A DNA stretch of 6,800 nt, taken from contig DPKR01000058.1 of the NCBI GenBank assembly GCA_003542415.1, positions 1-6,800 on the forward strand, read 5' to 3'. The DNA is from Alphaproteobacteria bacterium. GTDB taxonomy: Bacteria; Pseudomonadota; Alphaproteobacteria; RF32; CAG-239. The notes under the pieces are model-generated. The model did not search any database and was not told where the DNA came from. It worked only from the letters and a program-made list of their open reading frames with translations. The stretch's first letter is position 1, and every line of letters begins with the position of its first letter. This document shows, piece by piece, positions 1-5,052 of the stretch. The position numbers and the translations under genes are program-made.

Positions 1-79
1 TCGCGACCGAGACACAATGGAACAGATTCGCATCAATACGGATGATTTGCCAACATATTTAAGAGAATATTTTTTATAA
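1..79 (+). CDS. glyS: Glycyl-tRNA synthetase, dimeric (alpha2) type, C-terminal end only
   Basis: Only the last 25 codons are inside the window (frame starts at base 2, TAA at 77-79). They begin RDRDTMEQIRI and end DDLPTYLREYFL. The class II anticodon-binding domain of the homodimeric glycyl-tRNA synthetase (the type shared with eukaryotes, archaea and some bacteria) ends in a very similar way: an RDRDTMEQ/RERDSMRQ strand followed by an I/L-rich helix. In full the enzyme would attach glycine to tRNA-Gly in the cytoplasm. The identification comes from memory of family C-termini over a short stretch, so a related class IIa synthetase is the main alternative. The gene runs tail to tail with ftsY and its stop lies 3 bases from the ftsY stop. 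I see no GC-rich terminator hairpin between them. Confidence 0.62.
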   Translation, partial: RDRDTMEQIRINTDDLPTYLREYFL

Positions 80-82
80 AAA

Positions 83-994
83 TTATAGGCCGATCAAATT
101 TTTGGCATAGTCCTCTGCATTGAAGACGTCTAAATCTTCAATTTTTTCACCGACACCTACAAAATAAACAGGTGTCGGATTTTCTTTTGCAATGGCCGCC
201 AAGATCCCCCCCTTTGAAGATCCGTCAAGCTTAGTGACAACGAGGCCGTTCACATCAACAATTTTTTTGAAAACTTCGACTTGAGAAACAGCATTTTGAC
301 CGGTTGTCGCATCTAACGTCAGCAAGGTCAAGTGCGGCGCATCCGGAAAAACTTTTTTAATCACACGAACAACTTTTTTAAGTTCATCCATCAAACCTTC
401 TTTGTTTTGCAAACGTCCGGCAGTATCAATAAAAACGACATCATCTCCTCGTTTGATTGCGGCATTTAAACCGTCATAACAAAGGCCGGCAGAATCGCAG
501 CCATATTCCCCCTTAAACACATGAATAGATGAGCGAAATCCCCAAGCCTCCAACTGCTCCACCGCCGCTGCGCGAAAGGTATCTCCGGCAATAAACGAAA
601 CCTGCAAGCCTTTTGCTTTGAGCTTTGACCCCAATTTTCCGATTGTTGTTGTTTTGCCGGCACCATTCACCCCAACCATCAAAACAACATAAGGCTTATG
701 AGAAGAAACATCAAAATCGGCCTCCATCGGTTTTAAAAGTTTTGTAATTTCGGCAGATAATGCTTCTTTAATTTCTTGCTCACTTACCTCTTTATCAAAC
801 TTTTGCGAAGAAAAAGACTGAATAATATCAGCACTGGCAGCAACACCTAAATCTGAGGAAATCAAAAGTTCTTCAAGATCTTCTAAAACCGAATGATCAA
901 CTTTTCTTTTTGAAATAATATCTTTTAAACCTGACGAAATTTTATCAGAAGTCTTTTTTAGACCAAGCCCGAGTTTTTCAAAAAAACCAACCAT
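83..994 (-). CDS. ftsY: Signal recognition particle receptor FtsY (SRP GTPase)
   Basis: FtsY is the membrane-associated SRP receptor. It docks with SRP (Ffh and 4.5S RNA) and hands ribosome-nascent chains to SecYEG. The 303-residue protein has the full NG core: a helical N domain (about 1-95), P-loop GVNGAGKTT (108-116), DTFRAAAVEQL (138-148), DTAGR (190-194), TKLDG (254-258) and a closing GEKIEDLDVF (about 282-291). It lacks the long acidic A domain of enterobacterial FtsY. Instead it opens with GFFEKLGLGLKKT (3-15), matching the amphipathic membrane-targeting helix found just before the N domain. The ATG at 994-992 has a good Shine-Dalgarno (GAGAGGAG) inside the last codons of mtaB. One base separates the mtaB stop from this ATG, so translation is probably coupled and both genes share the promoter before mtaB. 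The NG-core motifs are intact. Confidence 0.97.
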   Translation of the reverse strand: MVGFFEKLGLGLKKTSDKISSGLKDIISKRKVDHSVLEDLEELLISSDLGVAASADIIQSFSSQKFDKEVSEQEIKEALSAEITKLLKPMEADFDVSSHKPYVVLMVGVNGAGKTTTIGKLGSKLKAKGLQVSFIAGDTFRAAAVEQLEAWGFRSSIHVFKGEYGCDSAGLCYDGLNAAIKRGDDVVFIDTAGRLQNKEGLMDELKKVVRVIKKVFPDAPHLTLLTLDATTGQNAVSQVEVFKKIVDVNGLVVTKLDGSSKGGILAAIAKENPTPVYFVGVGEKIEDLDVFNAEDYAKNLIGL

Positions 995-995
995 T

Positions 996-2030
996 TTATT
1001 CTCCTCTCAAAGCTCTTAAAATTTTTGCACGTTTGCGACGCACGTTCATATCAATCTGTTCCATTTTTGCTGCCGGAGTCCCCTCCCTTTCGGAATAAGG
1101 AAAAACATGAAGTTTATCAATACCTGCTTCTTCAACCAAACGGCAGGTATTGCCAAAGGCCTCCTCCGATTCTAAAGGAAAACCGCAAATAAAATCAGCG
1201 CCGAATGTGGCATCCTTTCGAACTTTTCTGATTTGACGACAAAGCTCAATAACATCTTCCCTTGTGTGTCTTCGCCCCATACGCTTTAAAACAAAATTAT
1301 CACCTGATTGAACGGAAAAATGAAAGTAAGGCAAAATCTTCGGATATTTTTTAACAACATCTATAAAATCTTCTCGAAGCGCTGCCGGATCAAGCGAGCC
1401 GAATGAAAGCTCTTCTATATCCAAAACATTTTCAAAAATTTCTTTGACAACATTTGAAAGGCCATATTCATAAGAACATAAATCAACACCGGTTAAACAT
1501 ATTTTCTTAAGCCCTTTTGACACCAAAAGCTTAATTTGAGCAACAACATCTTTGATTGGTTTGGAACGATTTTTACCTCTGGCATAAGGCACAATACAAT
1601 ATGTGCAACGATGATTGCAGCCTTGCTGAATTTGCACAAAGGCTTTTTGCCGCCCCTCAAAACCGGTAATCATGTATGAATCCAAATCATTTACAGGCAT
1701 AATGTCATCAACGTGTTTTTTAAGGGTGCTGATTTGAGAAACATATTTTTCTATCTCAGCTTTTTCTCGATTACCTAAAACTAAATCAACCTCATCCATT
1801 TGTTCAAAAATATCAGGGTGCACCTGTGCCGAGCAGCCCGTAACAACAATTTTAGATTGAGGATTTTCTTTTTTTAGTTTGCGGATAGTTTGTCGGCATT
1901 GGCGCTCAGCCTCGCTCGTGACCGCGCAAGTGTTCACAATAATCAAATGATCATATGCTCGGAGCTTTTCTTGAATAGCCTCTGATTCAAATGCATTGAT
2001 ACGACAACCGAATGTGACAACTAAAACCAT
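996..2030 (-). CDS. mtaB: tRNA (N6-threonylcarbamoyladenosine-37) methylthiotransferase MtaB, without TRAM domain
   Basis: Radical-SAM methylthiotransferase, predicted to convert t6A37 of ANN-decoding tRNAs to ms2t6A. The N-terminal MTTase domain (about 1-100) shows the three cysteines of the auxiliary 4Fe-4S cluster: C9 in TFGCRIN, C35 in NTCAVT and C66 in VTGCSAQ. The radical-SAM domain carries CNHRCTYC (C138, C142, C145), GVDLCSYEYG (181-190), HFSVQSGDN (237-245) and PYSEREGTPA (311-320). TFGCRIN and RMGRRHTRED favour MtaB over MiaB or RimO. The protein is 344 residues and stops just after the radical-SAM fold; family members are usually 400-450 residues and end in an RNA-binding TRAM domain. 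Nothing suggests a frameshift, because ftsY starts one base after the stop. The ATG at 2030-2028 follows AAGAGG with a 5-base gap. mtaB and ftsY are neighbours in many alphaproteobacteria. Confidence 0.93.
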   Translation of the reverse strand: MVLVVTFGCRINAFESEAIQEKLRAYDHLIIVNTCAVTSEAERQCRQTIRKLKKENPQSKIVVTGCSAQVHPDIFEQMDEVDLVLGNREKAEIEKYVSQISTLKKHVDDIMPVNDLDSYMITGFEGRQKAFVQIQQGCNHRCTYCIVPYARGKNRSKPIKDVVAQIKLLVSKGLKKICLTGVDLCSYEYGLSNVVKEIFENVLDIEELSFGSLDPAALREDFIDVVKKYPKILPYFHFSVQSGDNFVLKRMGRRHTREDVIELCRQIRKVRKDATFGADFICGFPLESEEAFGNTCRLVEEAGIDKLHVFPYSEREGTPAAKMEQIDMNVRRKRAKILRALRGE

Positions 2031-2054
2031 TTTTTCCTCTTTAATTATTTTCCT

Positions 2055-2082
2055 AATATAAAGAAAAAAAATGTCATTGCAA
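2055..2082 (-). promoter_or_regulatory. Candidate sigma70-type promoter for mtaB-ftsY
   Basis: On the minus strand TTGCAA (2082-2077) is followed after 16 bases by TATATT (2060-2055, 5 of 6 to TATAAT). A start near 2048 would give a leader of about 18 bases that includes the mtaB Shine-Dalgarno. The -35 hexamer is the same one used by the divergent pgpA promoter. This is pattern matching only; the surrounding AT-rich DNA gives chance matches. Confidence 0.5.
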
Positions 2083-2104
2083 TTTAATTTTGATGTTTTA
2101 TAAT
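2077..2104 (+). promoter_or_regulatory. Candidate sigma70-type promoter for pgpA
   Basis: TTGCAA (2077-2082), 16-base spacer, then a perfect TATAAT (2099-2104). A start near 2111 leaves about 24 bases before the pgpA ATG. TTGCAA matches the TTGACA consensus at 4 of 6 positions. It is self-complementary and also serves the mtaB promoter on the other strand. Confidence 0.55.
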
Positions 2105-2134
2105 CAAAACAACATTGTTTGACGGAAAAAAAAG

Positions 2135-2620
2135 ATGATTAAAAAAATTTCATTGATTATTGCAACTTTCTTCGGCGCCGGCTTGGCAAAAAAAGCGCCC
2201 GGAACGGTTGGCTCGCTAGCCACCCTGCCTCTTGCCTTTCTTTTGGCTTACTATTTCGGCTTTAACGGCATTGTTTATGGGGCGCTTGCAACCTTTGTGA
2301 TCGGCGTACCTGCCATTTACTATGCAACCAAAGGTGAAACAGATAAGGATCCCGGAAAAATTGTAATTGATGAGACAGCCGGTCAGCTCACGACTTTTAT
2401 CCTCGCAACCCCATATTTATACGGCCAATTGACGATAAAAGCTTTTGTAATATATCTATTGGGTTTTGGGTTATTTAGACTTTTTGATATTATTAAAATA
2501 GGTCCTGTCAAATGGGCAGACACAAAAATCAAAAATGCCTTTGGCGTTATGCTGGACGATATTTTTGCAGGATTTTTTGCTACGATTATATTAATGTTTT
2601 TAATTAAAACCTTATTTTAA
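2135..2620 (+). CDS. pgpA: Phosphatidylglycerophosphatase A (PgpA)
   Basis: PgpA dephosphorylates phosphatidylglycerophosphate to phosphatidylglycerol at the inner membrane, the last step before PG and cardiolipin. The 161 residues fit the family length. Signature blocks in order: GAGLAKKAPGTVGSL (14-28), the acidic block DKDPGKIVIDETAGQ (70-84), FRLFDIIKIGP (114-124) and GVMLDDIFAGF (137-147). The acidic residues of the IDE and LDD blocks are the expected metal-binding and catalytic ones. Hydrophobic segments at about 30-65, 85-115 and 143-160 make it a polytopic membrane protein. The ATG at 2135 has only a weak purine stretch (GACGGA) upstream. It is the first gene of a two-gene unit with the DUF1189-like gene, 17 bases downstream. 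In some bacteria pgpA sits next to thiL, but not here. Confidence 0.93.
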   Translation: MIKKISLIIATFFGAGLAKKAPGTVGSLATLPLAFLLAYYFGFNGIVYGALATFVIGVPAIYYATKGETDKDPGKIVIDETAGQLTTFILATPYLYGQLTIKAFVIYLLGFGLFRLFDIIKIGPVKWADTKIKNAFGVMLDDIFAGFFATIILMFLIKTLF

Positions 2621-2637
2621 CTTTTAGGAGATTGAAT

Positions 2638-3369
2638 ATGAAAAAATTGATAGATTATTTGAAAAAAAGTGATGCAACAGGTGCATTATGGTTGCTCATT
2701 TTTGCGACCGTTATCGCTTTTCATTCCGCCTATTCCATCAACAAATATTTGCCGATGGCCATTCCTTATGTGCAGCAATTTGCTGATGAAATTTTGCCGA
2801 TTAAAATTGAAAACGGAAAACTCCTTGAGCCTCAGGAAATCAAAACATATTCTAATGAATATGCCGGAAAGCCTTTTTCAATTGTGATTGACCCGACAAA
2901 AGATATGCTTGAAGAGCAAGAAATGAAAAACGGTGTTTATCTCACCCGTTCATATCTCTACAGCATCACAAATACTGAAATTCGTCGTCAAAAACTCATC
3001 GATAACATTAATTTGCCCAAGCAGGATTACACCCCTCATATGCGGCTAATCATTCGTTGGCTGTTTTGGGGAACGCTTTTGCTTGCACCGTTTTTCAATT
3101 TTTTATGTTTTCTAATTGCTGTTTTGTTTTATGTTTTTTGCTCGGGTTTTGCCTGCATTTTAAACAGAGTAACGCTTGATTTCAAAACAAAAATGCGTTT
3201 GAACTCGCTCCTTTTTATCGGTGTATACATACTCTCTCATCTGTTTTACATTCTGGGCATAAACTTTTCGGTTCTTGCTTTTTTCCTGTTGATGATTGCA
3301 CTGCAAATTGTGTGCGTGAAACCGCTTGGAAAAGAAGATAAAAAACCAGCAAAAACGAAGAAAAAATAG
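2638..3369 (+). CDS. DUF1189-like integral membrane protein of unknown function
   Basis: This 243-residue protein has one N-terminal membrane segment (about 15-35). A soluble, probably extracytoplasmic region follows (about 40-135), containing IKIENGKLLEP (56-66) and FSIVIDPT (80-87). A C-terminal cluster of hydrophobic segments (about 137-173 and 188-226, probably four helices) precedes a Lys-rich cytoplasmic tail. The order TM - loop with a 'xxIENGKL ... IIDxT' pattern - TM cluster is what I remember of DUF1189 (PF06691), a family with no assigned function. The family call is tentative. I place the start at ATG 2638 because AGGAG (2626-2630) is 7 bases upstream; a TTG at 2632 is in frame but only 1 base from that Shine-Dalgarno. 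The 17-base gap to pgpA indicates one operon, and a strong terminator follows. A role in envelope or phospholipid biology is suggested only by the neighbour. Confidence 0.82.
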   Translation: MKKLIDYLKKSDATGALWLLIFATVIAFHSAYSINKYLPMAIPYVQQFADEILPIKIENGKLLEPQEIKTYSNEYAGKPFSIVIDPTKDMLEEQEMKNGVYLTRSYLYSITNTEIRRQKLIDNINLPKQDYTPHMRLIIRWLFWGTLLLAPFFNFLCFLIAVLFYVFCSGFACILNRVTLDFKTKMRLNSLLFIGVYILSHLFYILGINFSVLAFFLLMIALQIVCVKPLGKEDKKPAKTKKK

Positions 3370-3374
3370 ACATC

Positions 3375-3403
3375 AAAAAAAGCGGCTCATTTGCCGCTTT
3401 TTT
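3375..3403. terminator. Bidirectional rho-independent terminator
   Basis: Perfect stem AGCGGC (3381-3386) / GCCGCT (3393-3398) with a 6-base loop, preceded by a run of A and followed by a run of T. It therefore works on paper in both directions. It lies between two convergent units: the DUF1189-like gene ends at 3369 and the thioesterase gene ends at 3405 on the other strand. Confidence 0.88.
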
Positions 3404-3404
3404 G

Positions 3405-4139
3405 TTATCTCTTAACCCAATGAATTTGAAGAGTTGCAAGCTCTTTAGAATCTGAAAGGCAAGAAATAGAATGCAACGATGTCAAATCAGCAAGTTTTGC
3501 CTTTGCTTCAACCTTTTGTCCGCACAAACATTCTTTTTTAAATGAAATTTCGATTTCTGAGGGTATATGTTTTTCCAAAAAATCAGAGGGTAAAGATTCG
3601 GCTGCCCAAAGCGGATAAATCGCATTGTTGACATGTCTGTTCAAATCAATATCATCAAAACGTGCTTCAAATTCTTTTGAAAAGTTTTCATTTTCCAAAG
3701 CTGGCAATTTGGCAAACGCTGCGCCCAAAACATGTTCATCAATATACATATAATCCGGCAAATATTGCGAAAGAGAAACCGGACGCTTGCGAGCAATATC
3801 TACCAAAACCCACTGAGAAGTTGCTTTGATAATTTCTGTGCCTTTTTCATCAAAAATCACAAAATCACGAAGTGCCATAAACTTATTTTCGCCGGAAGGC
3901 CATGTTTGAACTTTTATTTTTTCATGAACTTGCGGCAAGCGGTTGATTTTAATATGATAGTTTGTTCCAACCCAAGCAAGTGAGCTTTGCACACAAAAAT
4001 CAAAACCAAACCCCAAAGATGTGGCACTCAAATCAGCTGCATCTTGCAAAATATTCATCAAAGTGACAATGCGCAAAACACCATATTTATCACATTCATA
4101 AGAACGAATTTGAAATTCTTTTGAAAACTTCTCAAGCAT
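3405..4139 (-). CDS. Acyl-ACP thioesterase (FatA/FatB-like, double hot-dog)
   Basis: Predicted to hydrolyse acyl-ACP to free fatty acid and ACP in the cytoplasm, ending or diverting fatty-acid synthesis. The 244 residues fit a bacterial acyl-ACP thioesterase with two hot-dog domains. The first half has YECDKYGVLRI...LMNILQDAA (14-35), the substrate-side helix of the fold. The second half carries the most diagnostic block, RFDDIDLNRHVNN (160-172) followed by YPLWAAES (175-182). It corresponds to the D-x-N-x-HVNN...ES segment of plant FatA/FatB; N167 and H169 align with catalytic Asn and His, and E181 with the conserved acid. A 4-hydroxybenzoyl-CoA-type thioesterase is less likely because of length and the duplicated fold. 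The ATG at 4139-4137 follows an AGG 8 bases away. The transglycosylase-like gene ends 12 bases upstream, so the two are probably co-transcribed. The functional link between them is unclear. Confidence 0.88.
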   Translation of the reverse strand: MLEKFSKEFQIRSYECDKYGVLRIVTLMNILQDAADLSATSLGFGFDFCVQSSLAWVGTNYHIKINRLPQVHEKIKVQTWPSGENKFMALRDFVIFDEKGTEIIKATSQWVLVDIARKRPVSLSQYLPDYMYIDEHVLGAAFAKLPALENENFSKEFEARFDDIDLNRHVNNAIYPLWAAESLPSDFLEKHIPSEIEISFKKECLCGQKVEAKAKLADLTSLHSISCLSDSKELATLQIHWVKR

Positions 4140-4151
4140 TAAACTTGCCTA

Positions 4152-4763
4152 CTAAAAAAGTGAAATATCTTGATGATAATCCAAAAACGCATATTTCATT
4201 TTGTTAAAGCGGTTTATGAGCTTATCTTTATACACTTTTGCGTGTTCAGGCAATTTTGAGTGATAAGCCATCGCAGCCTTTTGCCAATCGCCTTTTTTGC
4301 GATAAAGTTTTGTTAAAAACTGCGCACTGTATTCAACGTTTGTATCCGGATTAAAAGCATCTTCAACGCTTTTAAATGAACTGCCATGAAACTTTAAGCT
4401 GATTTGCATACACCCCACATCAATACTCTTGATGCCTTGAGCTTGCAATTCTTTAACTTTGGCAACAGCTTCTTCTTTAGACGCAAAGCGATACCCCTTA
4501 CCATGAACATTAATGCTCCATGGCCATGAAATAAATGTTCCGCTCTGGTTGTCAAAAACACCTGTTTCAACACTGGCAATTGTTTCTAGAACATGATGCT
4601 TAATACCGTATTTTTCCTCCATACGTGCAACAGAAAGCGCACAAACTTCAGAAGCGGTAGGCTCTAAGCTCATGTGTGTATTGGCTTTAAATTCTTTTTG
4701 AGCTTTAATCGGGTGTGCAATACCCAAACAAATCACCAATAAAAAAATGATTTTTCTAAGCAC
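4152..4763 (-). CDS. Periplasmic lytic-transglycosylase-like (SLT domain) protein
   Basis: This 203-residue protein has a clear signal peptide (LRK then a hydrophobic core, likely cut after KA-21). The SLT fold follows: HHVLETIASVETG with E66 as the candidate catalytic Glu, a WPWSINVHGKGYRF block (80-93), SIDVGCMQIS (113-122) and a closing NVEYSAQFLTKLY helix (142-154). The WPW...G-G-F...DVGCMQ variant is one I associate with alphaproteobacterial SLT proteins. Predicted role: cleavage of peptidoglycan strands in the periplasm, releasing anhydromuropeptides, for growth, separation or insertion of envelope machines. The start is GTG at 4763; no ATG gives the signal peptide and an in-frame TAA lies 9 bases upstream. 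The nearest Shine-Dalgarno (AGGA) is 12 bases away, longer than usual. It leads the pair with the thioesterase gene and has an elaborate upstream region with TTAA sites. Confidence 0.86.
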   Translation of the reverse strand: MLRKIIFLLVICLGIAHPIKAQKEFKANTHMSLEPTASEVCALSVARMEEKYGIKHHVLETIASVETGVFDNQSGTFISWPWSINVHGKGYRFASKEEAVAKVKELQAQGIKSIDVGCMQISLKFHGSSFKSVEDAFNPDTNVEYSAQFLTKLYRKKGDWQKAAMAYHSKLPEHAKVYKDKLINRFNKMKYAFLDYHQDISLF

Positions 4764-4771
4764 TTTTAAAA

Positions 4772-4789
4772 TTTATCCTTTTTATCCTT
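4772..4789 (-). repeat. Tandem 9-bp repeat duplicating the ribosome-binding site
   Basis: On the minus strand AAGGATAAA occurs twice with no gap (4789-4781 and 4780-4772). Each copy contains AGGA, and the nearer one is 12 bases before the GTG start of the SLT gene. A short slippage duplication is likely. It could offer ribosomes two landing sites, neither at ideal spacing. Confidence 0.5.
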
Positions 4790-4842
4790 GAAAAAAGCAA
4801 GAAACATCCCTAAAGAACCGTTGTCTCATTTCAGCTTCACAG

Positions 4843-4863
4843 TTTTAAGCTCATCGCTTAAAA
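4843..4863. repeat. 8-bp inverted repeat (TTTTAAGC-N5-GCTTAAAA)
   Basis: Perfect dyad with a 5-base centre (TCATC), about 80-100 bases upstream of the SLT gene start. On the minus strand no T run follows, so it does not look like a terminator. It contains two further TTAA sites (4845-4848 and 4858-4861, 13 bp apart) and could be an operator. Confidence 0.4.
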
Positions 4864-4870
4864 AAGGCTT

Positions 4871-4885
4871 TTAACAAGGCGTTAA
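4871..4885. promoter_or_regulatory. CtrA-like box 1 (TTAA-N7-TTAA)
   Basis: TTAACAAGGCGTTAA, a TTAAC-N5-GTTAA dyad that equals TTAA-N7-TTAA, the half-site spacing of the alphaproteobacterial response regulator CtrA. It is one of two near-copies (13 of 15 bases identical) whose centres are 41 bp apart, about four helical turns. The target would be the SLT-thioesterase unit on the minus strand. Binding by CtrA is inferred; the regulator gene is not in the window. Confidence 0.45.
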
Positions 4886-4911
4886 ACTCTTTAACTTCTT
4901 ATTTAAGATAA

Positions 4912-4927
4912 TTAACAAGAAGTTAAC
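4912..4927. promoter_or_regulatory. CtrA-like box 2 (TTAA-N7-TTAAC, full consensus)
   Basis: TTAACAAGAAGTTAAC matches the complete TTAA-N7-TTAAC CtrA consensus on the plus strand and is also a TTAAC-N5-GTTAA dyad. Its AAGAAGTTAA half is the inverted copy of TTAACTTCTT at 4891-4900, a 10-bp perfect inverted repeat with a 16-base centre. It could therefore also cruciform or bind a dimer across both. Confidence 0.5.
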
Positions 4928-4947
4928 TTTCGAGTTGCTATAGCACA

Positions 4948-5013
4948 TTTTTTTTTAAAAATCCAGTAAAAAATGAAAAAATATGCCAAAAAAGACAAAA
5001 AACAACATAAAAA
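4948..5013. other. Phased A-tracts, predicted intrinsically curved DNA
   Basis: A T9A5 run at 4948-4961 is followed by A-tracts at 4968-4973, 4976-4981, 4988-4993, 4997-5002 and 5009-5013. Taking the A5 of the first run, the six tract centres average 10.4 bp apart, close to one helical turn, which is the classical layout of bent DNA. The stretch lies between the terminator of the beta-barrel gene and the TTAA array before the SLT gene. Part of it also serves as the U-rich tail of that terminator, so composition alone could explain some of the pattern. Confidence 0.45.
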
Positions 5014-5016
5014 CAA

Positions 5017-5047
5017 GGGGTTGCAAGTTTTTCACTTAAACAACCCC
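5017..5047 (-). terminator. Rho-independent terminator of the beta-barrel protein gene
   Basis: On the minus strand a GGGGTTG / CAACCCC stem (5047-5041 with 5023-5017) encloses a second short stem (AAGT / ACTT) with a 5-base loop. It is followed by a T-rich tail (TTGTTTTTATGTTGTTTTTT). It starts 5 bases after the stop codon at 5053. The internal bulge and interrupted U tract make it weaker than the 3375-3403 terminator. Confidence 0.65.
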
Positions 5048-5052
5048 AAAAT

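Noticed and set aside
466..666. Open frame antisense or out of frame inside ftsY
   Set aside because: Lies wholly in a strongly supported ftsY gene; no ribosome site and no protein-like composition. The same applies to frames at 2669-2887, 3215-3439, 3732-3983, 4394-4579, 5076-5303, 5459-5710, 5685-5888, 6023-6223, 6138-6365 and 6278-6490, each a shadow of a real gene.
4843..4863. TTTTAAGC/GCTTAAAA dyad as a terminator
   Set aside because: Neither strand has a U tract after a GC-rich stem, and a better terminator for the preceding gene exists at 5017-5047.
4764..5052. Small RNA or small protein gene in the 289-bp gap
   Set aside because: No open frame with a ribosome site and no RNA fold beyond the terminator was seen; the DNA is better explained as regulatory.
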